64,000 nucleotides of DNA. It comes from Chelonobacter oris. Lineage in GTDB: Bacteria; Pseudomonadota; Gammaproteobacteria; Enterobacterales; Pasteurellaceae. The stretch lies in NCBI RefSeq assembly GCF_000772535.1, contig NZ_JSUM01000012.1, forward strand, positions 42,995 through 106,994. Reading direction: 5' to 3'. How positions within the stretch are numbered: the stretch's first letter is position 1; every line of letters begins with the position of its first letter. The notes below the pieces were generated by a model. It did no database searches. It was not told where the DNA came from and saw nothing but the letters and a program-made list of their open reading frames with translations. Positions 17,852 to 28,189 of this stretch are shown in pieces. Both the position numbers and the translations under genes were made by a program.

Positions 17852-19834
17852 TCAGTGCGGCAGTCCGAATCCGATATGATAGAGCGGTGCGTGGCTGTCG
17901 CTCGGCACATCGGGCAGCTGTTCCGCCACCGCTTTCATCGATGACGGCAATTCAAACGGTAATTTGCCGCTGAAATCGGCTTGACTGACTAACGCCGCCA
18001 AGAGCGCTTCATCGCTGATGCCGAAATTAGCAACCAATGCAGAAGCGTGAGCTTGGATATTCCCCAAAATAGCCGGGCGATCCAGATAGACCGTGACAAC
18101 GGTCGGCACGATTCGGGCGGTGTTTCTGATCAATTGATAATCCGTATTGTCCGAACTGAAATCCAGTGAGCCTTCATGTTGGCGTGCGCCGAAAAAATAG
18201 GTCGGGTGCAGAATTTCATAAGGCGTAGCGATACGAATAACGGCCGCATCGGCCTTTTCCGGCGTGGTGACCACGTCAAATCCCAGTGCGGTAGCGGCTT
18301 TGGCGTCGATATTGTGTAGGAAAATCTTGCTTTTTCTGTTGAGCGGCAGGATATGTTGTTGGTTTTTAAGCAAAACCAGTGATTTTATTTGCGCTTTGCG
18401 GGCTTCTTTCCGCCATGTCGGATTACCGACCACTGCCTCGGCATGTTCGGGATCAACGAAAGGTGTTTCGAATAAACCGATGGCAAATTTTTGGATTAAA
18501 ATGCGTTTTACCGACAGATCCAGACGCGCCTCGTCCAAGCGGCGCTGTTGTACCGCAGTGACAATCAAATCCGTGTTGGACACACCGCCGAATTGATCGA
18601 TACCGGCATTCAACGCTTTGATAAAACGTTGCTGTTGGGTGAGCTTTTCCACGCCCCAAGGTGCGCCCGGCGGAAGCGACGGTACGTGATTAACCGCTCC
18701 TTCTCGGCATTCGGAAGAACAATCATGGGTGATTAACCAGTCACTGAGAATCACGCCCTCAAACCCGTATTGCCGCCGTAACAAATCGGTCAGCAAAGTG
18801 CGGTTGAATCCGACCGCAACGGGTTCCGGCGCTTTTCCGTTCAGCTGCACGTCTTTTAGAATCGAATAAGCGGGCATGACGGCGGCGACATTGGCTTCAA
18901 AAGCGCCGGTAAACGGGTAGATGTGTTGCGGCAGGCTGTTGCCCGGAAAAACGGCATATTTGCCGTAGGCGTTATGACTGTCCCAGCCGTCTTGTGCCGC
19001 ACCGTAACCGACCCAGTGTTTCACCACTGAAACGACACTGCCGGAATGCAGTCCGCGACTGCCGTTTTGCATACCTTCGATATAGGCTTTTACCATGCGT
19101 TTCACGATGTCGGCATTTTCGCCGAAAGTACCGTCAATCCTCGGCCAGCGGGGTTCGGTGGCTAAATCGGCTTGTGGTGAAAGTGCGATATGAATCCCGG
19201 TCGCCCGATACTCTTGCCGGACGCTGTCCGCATAGCGTTTAGTGATGTTTTCATCATTAATTGCACCGAAGCCGAGAAATTCCGGCCATTTGGTGAACTT
19301 TCCGGCAGAAACACTCATGCCGTCGAGTTGGGTGAACGAATTACGGGGATCGGAGCTGATACTGATTGGAATGCCGAGACGAGTATTTTCAGCCAGTTCT
19401 TGCAGTTTGTTATTTTCAGCGGCAAAGGTGGCGATCGAATCGGCAGATAAACGGCTGAGCAGGCTGGTGATTTTTTTATCGCTGATTAATTGCCGATTGT
19501 GGCTTAAATCATAATGTTGCCCTTGACCGTTGCTGTTATCCGTGATGATTGCGGTGCCGTGCATGATGGTGCCGTGCATGATGGTGCCGGCTTTTTCTTT
19601 CAGGGTCATTTGCGCCAGTAAATTTTCGGCACGTGTTACCGGATCCAATCGCCAATCCTCGTAAGGATCGAGGCTGCCGTTACGATTTAAATCCTTAAAG
19701 TGTAATTGTTCGATTTGCAGTAACGGCGCCGTGCGGTAAGTCAGCATTTGTTGCGCCGTTGTTGCCGCGAAGACATTGACCGTAGTGAAGGAAAACAGGC
19801 AAAGTGCGGTTAGTTTAGTCAATGATTTTTCCAT
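17852..19834 (-). CDS. Glycoside hydrolase family 3 (exported beta-glucosidase-like)
   Basis: This 660-residue protein starts with a signal peptide cleaved near VFAAT. Next is an EF-hand-like loop DLNRNGSLDPYEDW (about 48-61), then a GH3 N-terminal barrel with the nucleophile region GVILSDW and a C-terminal GH3 domain ending PLYHIGFGL. It should release sugars from beta-glucosides or related glycosides in the periplasm; the exact substrate is unknown. It lacks the fibronectin-III tail of BglX, consistent with its shorter length. A 15-bp unit is repeated in tandem near 19553-19589. Confidence 0.85.
   Translation of the reverse strand: MEKSLTKLTALCLFSFTTVNVFAATTAQQMLTYRTAPLLQIEQLHFKDLNRNGSLDPYEDWRLDPVTRAENLLAQMTLKEKAGTIMHGTIMHGTAIITDNSNGQGQHYDLSHNRQLISDKKITSLLSRLSADSIATFAAENNKLQELAENTRLGIPISISSDPRNSFTQLDGMSVSAGKFTKWPEFLGFGAINDENITKRYADSVRQEYRATGIHIALSPQADLATEPRWPRIDGTFGENADIVKRMVKAYIEGMQNGSRGLHSGSVVSVVKHWVGYGAAQDGWDSHNAYGKYAVFPGNSLPQHIYPFTGAFEANVAAVMPAYSILKDVQLNGKAPEPVAVGFNRTLLTDLLRRQYGFEGVILSDWLITHDCSSECREGAVNHVPSLPPGAPWGVEKLTQQQRFIKALNAGIDQFGGVSNTDLIVTAVQQRRLDEARLDLSVKRILIQKFAIGLFETPFVDPEHAEAVVGNPTWRKEARKAQIKSLVLLKNQQHILPLNRKSKIFLHNIDAKAATALGFDVVTTPEKADAAVIRIATPYEILHPTYFFGARQHEGSLDFSSDNTDYQLIRNTARIVPTVVTVYLDRPAILGNIQAHASALVANFGISDEALLAALVSQADFSGKLPFELPSSMKAVAEQLPDVPSDSHAPLYHIGFGLPH
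19553..19589. repeat. Tandem 15-bp repeat inside the GH3 gene
   Basis: The unit GTGCCGTGCATGATG occurs twice head-to-tail with a partial third copy. On the coding strand this encodes repeated G-T-I-M-H. The unit is a multiple of three, so copy-number change would keep the frame. Confidence 0.85.
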
Positions 19835-19980
19835 ACTTTGATTAATCTTATTGTGTTCGATATTCTAAATAAAAAGTGCGGATAAGAATATAAAATAGTG
19901 AGTTCTTTATACAATCGGTGTGTTACTTTGCAAGGTATTGAATACTTGATTTTTTACTGAATAAACTTACCTTGATAATA

Positions 19981-19996
19981 CTGTTTTTTTATACAG
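19981..19996 (+). promoter_or_regulatory. LexA (SOS) box of dinB
   Basis: A perfect CTGT-N8-ACAG with an A/T-only spacer lies 49 bp before the dinB ATG, flanked by TA on each side as in strong SOS boxes. It predicts LexA repression and DNA-damage induction of dinB. Confidence 0.88.
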
Positions 19997-20045
19997 TATT
20001 TTGCGATATAATCGCTGTCATGATATCCAACTCTTTTCGGACGAG

Positions 20046-21110
20046 ATGCAACAGCGAAAGATTATTCATATCGATATGGATTGTTTTTATGCCGCCGTGG
20101 AAATGCGGGAAAATCCGACCCTGTGCGGCAAGCCGGTGGCTGTCGGCGGTGCGGCCGCCCGACGGGGAGTATTGTCGACCTGCAATTATGAAGCGCGTAA
20201 ATTCGGCTTGCACAGCGCCATGCCGACCGCACTTGCGCTAAAAAAATGCCCGAATCTGATTCTGTTGCCGGGTAATATGGTGTTATATAAACAGGTTTCA
20301 GAGCAAATACAGCGGATTTTCCGACGTTATACCGATTTAATCGAACCGTTATCGTTGGACGAGGCCTATTTAGACGTCTCGGATTGCCGTCTGTGCAACG
20401 GTTCGGCTACTTGGATTGCGGCGGAAATCCGCCAAAGCATTTTTGACGAATTACAGTTGACTGCATCGGCAGGCATTGCGCCGCTGAAATTTCTGGCCAA
20501 AATTGCCTCGGAGGTCAATAAACCGAACGGTCAATTTGTCTTAACGCCGGATCGAGTTGATGATTTTGTCTTGCAATTGCCGTTAAAAAAGATTCCGGGC
20601 ATCGGGCCGGTCACTGCGCAAAAACTGCGTACCATGGGGTTACATAATTGTGCCGATGTCCGCCGACTGGAGCAGCATGTACTACTGGATTTGTTCGGTA
20701 AATTGGGGCAGCGGATTTGGCAATTCAGCCATGCCATTGATGAAAGAGCGGTACAGCCGGAGCGTGAACGCAAATCGGTAGGGGTCGAAATCACCTTGTC
20801 GCAAGATATTCGGCAGCCGCAGCAGGCGGAAGAGATTCTGGCGAGCCTTTATCAAAAATTAGTGCAGCGTCTGCAACGGGCACAGCCGGATACGCCATTA
20901 CAGGCTTATCGTAAAATCGGCGTTAAATTGAAATTCAGCGATTTTCAAACCACCACACTGGAAAGCCGCGCCGAGGTGTTCAGCAAGCAGGCTTTTTACA
21001 AGTTGTTACGGCAAATTTGGCAGCGGGCGGAGGGGCGAGGAGTCCGTTTAATCGGGCTGAGCGTCAGTTTACCGCACAAAAATACAGCACAACAGCTCAG
21101 TTTATGGTGA
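20046..21110 (+). CDS. dinB: DNA polymerase IV
   Basis: This 354-residue Y-family polymerase performs error-prone translesion synthesis. Catalytic acidic residues are in HIDMDCFYAAVE at the N-terminus and SLDEAYLDVS near residue 103. The helix-hairpin-helix KKIPGIGPVTAQKL and the C-terminal little-finger region are intact. ATG at 20046 fits the family start. An earlier in-frame ATG at 20001 would add 15 unrelated residues. It is preceded by a LexA box. Confidence 0.96.
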   Translation: MQQRKIIHIDMDCFYAAVEMRENPTLCGKPVAVGGAAARRGVLSTCNYEARKFGLHSAMPTALALKKCPNLILLPGNMVLYKQVSEQIQRIFRRYTDLIEPLSLDEAYLDVSDCRLCNGSATWIAAEIRQSIFDELQLTASAGIAPLKFLAKIASEVNKPNGQFVLTPDRVDDFVLQLPLKKIPGIGPVTAQKLRTMGLHNCADVRRLEQHVLLDLFGKLGQRIWQFSHAIDERAVQPERERKSVGVEITLSQDIRQPQQAEEILASLYQKLVQRLQRAQPDTPLQAYRKIGVKLKFSDFQTTTLESRAEVFSKQAFYKLLRQIWQRAEGRGVRLIGLSVSLPHKNTAQQLSLW

Positions 21111-21205
21111 TTTAATTCAAATTATGGCAAAAAACGGCGATTTCCGATTTACTAAAAATTCGTTTGTGCTATAAAAAGTTAACGTTAAAGACAGAGGATG
21201 TCGGC

Positions 21206-22519
21206 ATGAGTATGAAAATTCAGTTAAGTAAAAAAAACGCCCCGGAAATCTGGGGTAAAAATGCGGTTATCAGTTTTGATGACGGCGTGGCGAAAATTCA
21301 TTTCGGTGAAGAAAAAAGCCGCATCAAGATCCAACAGGCGGCTCGAAAATTACGCGCGCAGGGGATTAGTGACGTTGAGTTGGAGGGCAAATACTGGGAT
21401 TTAGCGCATTGTTGGGCATTTTATCAAGGCTTTTATACCGCCAAACAACAGTTTGCGGTGGAGTTTCCGACATTGGATGATGCCGAGCAGCAACAACTGT
21501 TCCGTCAAATCGAATGCGGTGATTTCGTACGTGAATTGATCAATTTGCCGGCCGAACAGATTACGCCGCAAGAATTGGCTCATCGGGCAGCCGATTTTAT
21601 TTTACAGCAGTCGAAACAGGCAGAGTGTGAAAGTGCGGTTTCTTATCATATTATTGCCCGTGAGGAGCTGCGCGATCGCGGCTACAACGGCCTTTGGACG
21701 GTCGGTAAAGGATCGGCCAATCAACCGGCGATGTTGCAGTTGGATTTCAATCCGAGCGGCGATCCCGAAGCGCCGGTGATGGCGTGTCTGGTCGGGAAAG
21801 GGATTACGTTCGACACCGGCGGCTACAGTTTAAAACCGAGTAATTCAATGGATTCGATGCGTTCAGATATGGGCGGAGCGGCATTATTGACCGGCGCTTT
21901 AGGTTTGGCGATTGCCTGCGGCTTGAACCGGCGGGTCAAACTTTATTTGTGCTGTGCGGAAAATATGGTCAGCAGCCGTGCTTTCCGATTGGGCGATATT
22001 ATCGAATACCGCAACGGCGTGACGGTGGAAGTATTGAATACCGATGCCGAAGGGCGTTTGGTGCTGGCGGACGGCTTGATTGATGCCGATGCGCAAAAAC
22101 CGCACTTTATCATTGATTGTGCAACCTTGACCGGTGCCGCCAAAATGGCGGTCGGTAACGATTACCATTCTGTGCTGTCAATGGACGACTCGCTGGTGAA
22201 AGCGCTGTTTAACGCGGCGGAAGAGGAAAACGAACCGTTCTGGCGTTTGCCGTTCGAACCGTTCCACCGTGAACAAGTCGGTTCTGCTTTTGCCGATATT
22301 TGTAACACCGCTTCCGTTCCGGCAGGCACAGGCGCCGGTGCCAGTACGGCAACCGCTTTTTTATCTTATTTCCTAAAAAATTATGCGAAAAACTGGCTGC
22401 ATATCGATTGTTCAGCCACGTTCCGCAAATCCGCAAGCCCGTTATGGGCAGCGGGAGCAACGGGAATCGGCGTCACGAGTTTGGCAAACTTATTGTTAAG
22501 TCAGGCGGACAGCCGGTAG
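21206..22519 (+). CDS. pepB: Peptidase B (leucyl aminopeptidase family)
   Basis: This 437-residue cytoplasmic M17 metallo-aminopeptidase cleaves N-terminal residues with broad specificity. Metal and active-site motifs are [16 protein letters not shown] and NTDAEGRL. The ATG at 21206 has AGAGGA eight bases upstream and gives the length of Haemophilus PepB. ndk follows, the same neighbour as in H. influenzae. Confidence 0.95.
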   Translation: MSMKIQLSKKNAPEIWGKNAVISFDDGVAKIHFGEEKSRIKIQQAARKLRAQGISDVELEGKYWDLAHCWAFYQGFYTAKQQFAVEFPTLDDAEQQQLFRQIECGDFVRELINLPAEQITPQELAHRAADFILQQSKQAECESAVSYHIIAREELRDRGYNGLWTVGKGSANQPAMLQLDFNPSGDPEAPVMACLVGKGITFDTGGYSLKPSNSMDSMRSDMGGAALLTGALGLAIACGLNRRVKLYLCCAENMVSSRAFRLGDIIEYRNGVTVEVLNTDAEGRLVLADGLIDADAQKPHFIIDCATLTGAAKMAVGNDYHSVLSMDDSLVKALFNAAEEENEPFWRLPFEPFHREQVGSAFADICNTASVPAGTGAGASTATAFLSYFLKNYAKNWLHIDCSATFRKSASPLWAAGATGIGVTSLANLLLSQADSR

Positions 22520-22540
22520 TTTAAGCCGGTTTAACATCGT

Positions 22541-22583
22541 GAATTGCGGTTTGTCTGAGTCTGAACGGAAAAACCGCACTTTT
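22541..22583 (+). terminator. Possible weak terminator between pepB and ndk
   Basis: GCGGTTT (22546-22552) pairs with AAACCGC (22572-22578), the right arm being an uptake sequence followed by CTTTT. The left arm is a degraded uptake sequence, so the stem has mismatches. Confidence 0.4.
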
Positions 22584-22610
22584 ACCCATTAATCCAAAAG
22601 AGGAAGTCGT

Positions 22611-23042
22611 ATGCAACAAACCCTGTCAATTATCAAACCGGATGCAGTAAAACAAAATCGGATCGGGGCAATTTTCTCTCGCTTTGAAAGCGCACGCTTT
22701 ACTATCGTCGCCACAAAAATGCTGCATTTGACCGAGGAACAGGCCGGTGGATTTTATGCCGAACATAAAGGGCAGCCGTTCTATGAGAATCTGGTGCGAT
22801 TCATGACATCGGGGCCGGTGGTCGTTTCAGTCTTGCAGGGAGAAAATGTGATTAAGCGGCATCGTGAACTGATAGGGGCAACGGATCCGCAAGCCGCTGC
22901 CGCCGGCACGCTTCGTTTTGATTTTGCCGCCAGTAAAAGCATTAATGCGGTACACGGTTCTGATTCCGAACAATCGGCCAAGCGTGAAATCGAGTATTTT
23001 TTTACAGAAAGTGAAATTTTCAGCCGTCAAACGAAAGGATAA
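22611..23042 (+). CDS. ndk: Nucleoside diphosphate kinase
   Basis: This 143-residue enzyme transfers the gamma-phosphate between nucleoside triphosphates and diphosphates through His115 in [16 protein letters not shown] at the N-terminus and [11 protein letters not shown] in the middle are family hallmarks. AGAGGAAG gives a strong ribosome site. A small zinc-ribbon gene follows 5 bp later, likely in the same transcript. Confidence 0.97.
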   Translation: MQQTLSIIKPDAVKQNRIGAIFSRFESARFTIVATKMLHLTEEQAGGFYAEHKGQPFYENLVRFMTSGPVVVSVLQGENVIKRHRELIGATDPQAAAAGTLRFDFAASKSINAVHGSDSEQSAKREIEYFFTESEIFSRQTKG

Positions 23043-23047
23043 ATAAA

Positions 23048-23275
23048 ATGTTAACCCGTTGTCCGGAATGTCGTCATAAAGTGAGCGACAGCGCTAAAAT
23101 GTGCCCGTCTTGCGGTTTTTCGTTCGATCCGCAAGATCTTGAACGTTATAAGCAACACCACCAGCGCTTGCGCGAACATAAACAAGAGATTAACCGCAAG
23201 AGTGTCAAACTGCACTTGATTTGGTTGGCGGTGTTTACGGTTTTTATTTTACTGGCAAGCTGGATAACCCATTAG
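23048..23275 (+). CDS. Small zinc-ribbon membrane protein
   Basis: This 75-residue protein has an N-terminal zinc ribbon (Cys5, Cys8, Cys19, Cys22), a basic helical linker and one C-terminal transmembrane segment (LIWLAVFTVFILLASWI). It is likely tail-anchored with the zinc ribbon in the cytoplasm. It lies just behind ndk. No function is known to me. Confidence 0.8.
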   Translation: MLTRCPECRHKVSDSAKMCPSCGFSFDPQDLERYKQHHQRLREHKQEINRKSVKLHLIWLAVFTVFILLASWITH

Positions 23276-23370
23276 GATTGACGGAATCAATCAGAAATGG
23301 TGCGTTTATGCGGGAAAGGTATTTTTTGTGATGATATAACGTGGGAAATACGTTTTATGCGTCTGAATCC

Positions 23371-23406
23371 AAAAAGAAATGCCGCGGAATTCTCCGTTCG
23401 GCATTT
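23371..23406 (-). terminator. Terminator of the entericidin gene
   Basis: An 8-bp stem (23377-23384 with 23399-23406) with a further inner dyad is followed on the minus strand by CTTTTT. It lies 36 bp past the stop of the small lipoprotein gene. Confidence 0.7.
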
Positions 23407-23441
23407 TATTTTCCAATCAATATCATACTAACAATATGACG

Positions 23442-23585
23442 TTACATTTTTTTCTGTACATCACCAGCGGTATTATCGATCGCTTCTCCGGCAGATTGAA
23501 TATCTTGTCCTGCCCCTTTGACTGTATTACAAGCAGTCAGTGTGCCCATTGTTGCTGCCAAAATAAGTGCCCAAATCAATTTCAT
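23442..23585 (-). CDS. Entericidin EcnA/B family small lipoprotein
   Basis: This 47-residue ORF is short enough to be missed. It encodes a signal peptide with lipobox LTAC, then NTVKGAGQDIQSAGEAI and a short tail, the entericidin pattern. AGGAGAAG stands 3 bases before the ATG and a terminator follows, so it is a complete single-gene unit. Entericidins are small outer-membrane lipoproteins linked to stress-induced lysis in E. coli, where A and B act as antidote and toxin; only one copy is seen here. An 8-bp AT-rich dyad (23615-23641) lies in its promoter region. Confidence 0.88.
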   Translation of the reverse strand: MKLIWALILAATMGTLTACNTVKGAGQDIQSAGEAIDNTAGDVQKKM

Positions 23586-23682
23586 GGTTCTTCTCCTGTC
23601 AAGGTTAAATGGATTTAAGTAGCTAAATAATAACTACTTAAGTTCATACTACACCGATAGAAACAAAATAACAACATGAAGA

Positions 23683-24369
23683 TTAATGATTTTTACCGCT
23701 TTCCAAACGCTCAAATGACAACACCCGATTTTCCAGACGACGCAACAGCAGGGTGGCGATACCGGTAATTACCAGATAAATCCCACCGGCAATGCCGTAA
23801 ATCAGCAAAGCATCGTATTGTGTTCCGTAAAGTTGTCTGGCATAGCCCATAATATCCATAATGGTGATAGTGGAGGCGAGGGAAGTTCCTTTGAATACCA
23901 GAATAATTTCATTGGTGTAAGACGGCAACGCTCGTTTTAACGCAAACGGAACCAGAATCCGCAGGGTTTGCCAACGGCTTAATCCCAATGCGGCGGAGCT
24001 TTCCCATTGCCCTTTGGAAATGGCTTTCACCGCGCCATGAAACAATTGGGCGGAATAGGCGGCACTGTTTAGTGCCAAAGCCAACATTGCACAGAACCAC
24101 GCATTCGACAGCAAAGACCAAAGCGGGCTGTCGATAATCCATTGGAATTGTCCGGGGCCGGCATAGATCAGAAAAATCTGTACCAACAGCGGTGTGCCGG
24201 TAAACAGCGTGATATAGCCGTTAACCAAGGCTTTCAACGTGCGGTTTTCCAGCGACAGAATAAAGGTGAATAACACCGCCAACAAAAATGAAATCACCAA
24301 CGCCACGGCGGTCAGTGCCAGACTGGTCGGAATGCCTTGTGCAATCGTTGTAAAATAGTCACTGATCAT
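23683..24369 (-). CDS. artM: Arginine ABC transporter permease ArtM
   Basis: This 228-residue inner-membrane permease has five hydrophobic segments and the EAA loop ESSAALGLSRWQTLRILVPFAL that contacts the ATPase. It is the last gene of artPIQM and overlaps artQ by 4 bp. The order ATPase, binding protein, permease, permease matches the arginine system of E. coli and H. influenzae. Confidence 0.92.
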   Translation of the reverse strand: MISDYFTTIAQGIPTSLALTAVALVISFLLAVLFTFILSLENRTLKALVNGYITLFTGTPLLVQIFLIYAGPGQFQWIIDSPLWSLLSNAWFCAMLALALNSAAYSAQLFHGAVKAISKGQWESSAALGLSRWQTLRILVPFALKRALPSYTNEIILVFKGTSLASTITIMDIMGYARQLYGTQYDALLIYGIAGGIYLVITGIATLLLRRLENRVLSFERLESGKNH

Positions 24370-25037
24370 ACCGCCTCCCTTTCAAAACGGGTAAACCGTT
24401 TTTCCAGACGGGCAATGCCGATTTTACTTAAAATCGTGACGGCCAGATAGAGCAAGGCGGCGATGCCGTACCAAGTGAAGGGTTGATGGGTGTTGGCATT
24501 GCTGAGTTCGGCTTGGCGCATTAAATCGTTGACCCCGATGAGCGAAACAAGTGCGGTATCCTTCAATAAAATCAGCCATTGATTACTTAACCCCGGCAGC
24601 GCGTGTCGCCAGACCTGCGGCATGATAATCGCAACAAAAGCCTGTGTACGGCTCAGCCCCAATGCGGCGGCGGATTCCCACTGTCCTGACGGGATTGCCT
24701 GAATCGCCCCGCGTAAAGATTGCGAGGCATAAGCGGCAAAGATAATCGCCAAGGCGACCACACCCGACCAAAACGGACTGAATTCGATAAAATCGCCGGT
24801 TAAAAGGAACAGCACCTGAGTAGAACCGTAATAAATCAGCAGCACGACCAAAATTTCCGGCAGCCCGCGTAACAAGGTCAATACTACGGAAGTGCTATTA
24901 CGGATAAAAGTCAGCTTGGCGGTTTCAAACACCACAAAAATCATGGCGAGAATCAGACCGAGAATTAAGGCGCAAACAGCCAACCCCAAGGTCATCAGGG
25001 TGGCTGAAAACATTAGCGAGAGAAAATTGCTGAACAT
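24366..25037 (-). CDS. artQ: Arginine ABC transporter permease ArtQ
   Basis: This 223-residue polar-amino-acid permease is the partner of ArtM. The EAA loop ESAAALGLSRTQAFVAIIMP is seen near residue 120. It lies 9 bp after the binding-protein gene and overlaps artM. Assignment to arginine rests on operon order. Confidence 0.92.
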   Translation of the reverse strand: MFSNFLSLMFSATLMTLGLAVCALILGLILAMIFVVFETAKLTFIRNSTSVVLTLLRGLPEILVVLLIYYGSTQVLFLLTGDFIEFSPFWSGVVALAIIFAAYASQSLRGAIQAIPSGQWESAAALGLSRTQAFVAIIMPQVWRHALPGLSNQWLILLKDTALVSLIGVNDLMRQAELSNANTHQPFTWYGIAALLYLAVTILSKIGIARLEKRFTRFEREAV

Positions 25038-25046
25038 AGATAATGA

Positions 25047-25766
25047 TTATTTTCCTGTCATCCAGCTATCATAGATTTTTTGGTATTCACCGTTGGCTTT
25101 AATGGCGGCCAACCCTTGATTCAATTTTTCCAGCAGTTCGGTACTTGCCTGATTGACGGCGATACCCAAACCGTTCCCGAAGTATTTCGGATCCGTGACT
25201 TTTTCACCGATAAATGCTAGATTTTCGTCGGTTTTCATCCAGTCTGCCAAAACAGCCGTATCGCCGAAAATAACATCCACGCGACCGTTTTTCAAATCCA
25301 GAATGGCGCTTTGCAGGGTGGCATAAGATTTAGTGGCGTATTGTTTGCCGTTTTCAGCAATGTATTGCTGGAAAGTCGTGCCGTTTTGAACGCCGATATT
25401 TTTTGCAGTATTCAGGTCGGTTTTTCCTTTTACGGCGATGAAACTGGCTGAGCTGTCGTAATACGGATCGCTGAAGCTGACTTGTTTGGCCCGTTCTTCG
25501 GTAATGTCAATCGCCGAAATCGCCGCATCAAAACGTTTGAATTTTAAGCTTGGAATCAGGCTGTCGAAAGCATGGCTTTGAAATTTGCAGTTTGCCTGGA
25601 TTTCGGCACAAATCGCATTGGCGACATCAATATCGAAACCGATAATTTTCCCGTTGGAATCCGTATTTTCGAACGGCGGATAAGTCGGTTCGGTCGCAAA
25701 GGTAATGTCCAGCGCATTAGCTGAAAATGCGGTTGCCAAAAGTGCGGCGGCTAATAATTTTTTCAT
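25047..25766 (-). CDS. artI: Arginine-binding periplasmic protein ArtI
   Basis: This 239-residue solute-binding protein has signal peptide [18 protein letters not shown]. The mature part begins [16 protein letters not shown], typical of the family-3 amino-acid binders, with [11 protein letters not shown] next. The chosen ATG at 25766 gives a proper signal peptide and has AAGGAG upstream; the open frame extends farther but without homology. Ligand assignment to arginine comes from the artPIQM order. Confidence 0.92.
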   Translation of the reverse strand: MKKLLAAALLATAFSANALDITFATEPTYPPFENTDSNGKIIGFDIDVANAICAEIQANCKFQSHAFDSLIPSLKFKRFDAAISAIDITEERAKQVSFSDPYYDSSASFIAVKGKTDLNTAKNIGVQNGTTFQQYIAENGKQYATKSYATLQSAILDLKNGRVDVIFGDTAVLADWMKTDENLAFIGEKVTDPKYFGNGLGIAVNQASTELLEKLNQGLAAIKANGEYQKIYDSWMTGK

Positions 25767-25803
25767 GATAAGCTCCTTAAAAGAAATAGAAACGGAATGG
25801 AAA

Positions 25804-26532
25804 TCAATGAGACAAATAATGCGCAAATGCGGTGGTTTGCGGCTGTTGGAAGCAACTCGAATCGCCGATTTCAATAATTTTGCCTTGCTCCATATAGATC
25901 ACTTTGGTTGCGATTTTACGGGCAACGGCGACTTCATGAGTGACGATCACTTGTGTGATGCCGGTCTGCTGCAATTCTTGAATGATGGACACAACTTGTG
26001 CGGTGATTTCCGGATCCAGCGCTGCCGTCGGTTCATCGAACAGCAAGACTTGTGGTTTCATCATCAATGCGCGGGCAATAGCGACCCGTTGTTGTTGTCC
26101 GCCGGACAAATGCAACGGAAAGCGCTCGGCGTGATCTTCCACCCGTAAACGCTGTAACAGCCCCTGAGCCCGTTCCATCGCTTCTGCTTTAGTGAGACCA
26201 AGGACTTTCATCGGCGCTTCGATCAGATTTTCCAGTACGGTATAATGCGGCCACAGGTTATATTGCTGAAACACCATGCCGACATCTTGACGCAGTTTGC
26301 GGATTTTTTTGGCTTCGGTATTGGCGGACAGTTCAAAGCGGTTGCCGGCGATGGTCAACTGACCGCTCTTTGGCACTTCCAGCAGGTTCAGCGTGCGGAT
26401 TAAGGTGCTTTTGCCGGCGCCGCTCGGCCCCAGCAAGACAATAATATCGCCGTCTTGGGATTCAAAATTGATATCAAACAGGGCTTGTTTGCTGCCATAA
26501 AAAAAATTCAGGTTTTTAATGCTGATCGTCAT
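25804..26532 (-). CDS. artP: Arginine ABC transporter ATP-binding protein ArtP
   Basis: This 242-residue ATPase energises the art importer. Walker A is GPSGAGKST (35-43), the signature is LSGGQQQR, Walker B is [12 protein letters not shown], and a switch His is in VTHEV. It is the first gene of the operon. The AT-rich upstream region (26533-26740) has some TGAAT/ATTCA-like half sites, but no convincing ArgR box. Confidence 0.94.
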   Translation of the reverse strand: MTISIKNLNFFYGSKQALFDINFESQDGDIIVLLGPSGAGKSTLIRTLNLLEVPKSGQLTIAGNRFELSANTEAKKIRKLRQDVGMVFQQYNLWPHYTVLENLIEAPMKVLGLTKAEAMERAQGLLQRLRVEDHAERFPLHLSGGQQQRVAIARALMMKPQVLLFDEPTAALDPEITAQVVSIIQELQQTGITQVIVTHEVAVARKIATKVIYMEQGKIIEIGDSSCFQQPQTTAFAHYLSH

Positions 26533-26712
26533 GTCGCCAAATTATTTTAAATAGATGAATAGATAATGCGGAATAGTAATAATAAAAAATGCAGCATGCA
26601 AATAAAATCTCAAAAAAAGCGAGTAAAGTCGCATAAAAATTCAGTTGCAACGCATTAAATTCGAAATTGCTCAAAATACCATCGGCAAGAGAACAAAATC
26701 GCAAAAGAGAAG

Positions 26713-26731
26713 GGGGAAGCGTTGCTTCCCC
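26713..26731 (-). terminator. Terminator after the YebE-like gene
   Basis: An 8-bp stem GGGGAAGC / GCTTCCCC with a 3-base loop lies 9 bp past the stop, followed on the minus strand by a T/C-rich stretch (CCTTCTCTTTT). Confidence 0.75.
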
Positions 26732-26740
26732 GAGAAATAG

Positions 26741-27376
26741 TTATTGTTTGGCGGTCAGTTCAAGCTGTTGTTTCAGCTCCGACGGCAGGTTCAGGGCCTG
26801 TGCCAGCTGTTGCATATAGGCTTGTTCGAGGAAATGATCGGGATCAATGACCGATAATGACGCCATGTAAACCTCCGCCGCCAGTTGCGGATCACGGACT
26901 TGCTCAGCCAGCGCCTGCGGATTTAATGGGGCATTCAGCCAGTCGTTAATCAATTGATCGGCGTTGTCACCGTGCCCCAATTGCTGCAAGCCTTTGTGAA
27001 TCTGTTCACGTTCCTGTGCATCGATTTGACCGTCGGCACGGGCGGCAAAGACCATGGCTTGCGTCATCAACATGATTTTGCTGTCGGATAGCGTGCTGTT
27101 GGCATAGCTGATAGCGTCTTGCTGTGCCTGAGGATCGAAATTCACATCTTGAACCCCGCCGTTTTTGCTTTGCTGCCATTTGTTATAGGCAAGCCAAGCC
27201 GCACCAGCCAACGCCGCATAGCTACCGGCTTTAGCCACGCCTTTACGTGCGCCGCTGTTGCCTAAAATTAAACCGGCCAAACCGCCTACAGCCGCACTTT
27301 TGGCTATTTTGGAAAAGTTCTCGTCCTTCATCATTTCGCCGAGGCGGCTTTGTAACTGACTGAATAAATTGTTCAT
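26741..27376 (-). CDS. yebE: TerB-like / DUF533 membrane-associated protein (YebE)
   Basis: This 211-residue protein has a glycine/alanine-rich hydrophobic segment (AAVGGLAGLILG and AALAGAAWLAY, about residues 28-62). A C-terminal all-helical TerB-like domain with RADGQIDAQEREQI follows. It matches the YebE/DUF533 family, whose expression is linked to envelope stress in enterobacteria; the function is unknown. The ATG at 27376 has AAGGAAA upstream. It lies 28 bp after gmhA, probably cotranscribed. Confidence 0.85.
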   Translation of the reverse strand: MNNLFSQLQSRLGEMMKDENFSKIAKSAAVGGLAGLILGNSGARKGVAKAGSYAALAGAAWLAYNKWQQSKNGGVQDVNFDPQAQQDAISYANSTLSDSKIMLMTQAMVFAARADGQIDAQEREQIHKGLQQLGHGDNADQLINDWLNAPLNPQALAEQVRDPQLAAEVYMASLSVIDPDHFLEQAYMQQLAQALNLPSELKQQLELTAKQ

Positions 27377-27404
27377 ACGGTTTTCCTTGTGTTTGTAGGT
27401 GAAA

Positions 27405-28121
<717 letters not shown>

Positions 28122-28173
28122 CTATTTTTTATTGGACAATTTCATTATCGGATAACATTTTTCTTTTATATTT

Positions 28174-28189
28174 TGTGATTCAGATCACA
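28174..28189 (+). promoter_or_regulatory. CRP site upstream of rhaB
   Basis: A perfect TGTGA-N6-TCACA is centred about 116 bp before the rhaB start. It fits catabolite control of the rhamnose operon. Between it and the gene lies a dyad TGCCA-N15-TGGCA (28206-28230) that could be part of the RhaS site, although I cannot match it to a verified consensus. Confidence 0.85.

Noticed and set aside
23379..23618. A 79-codon plus-strand frame
   Set aside because: It overlaps the entericidin gene, which has a ribosome site, lipobox and terminator on the other strand; the plus frame has none.
26533..26740. Possible ArgR boxes upstream of artP
   Set aside because: TGAAT- and ATTCA-like half sites exist (near 26556 and 26637) but no properly spaced palindrome was found.
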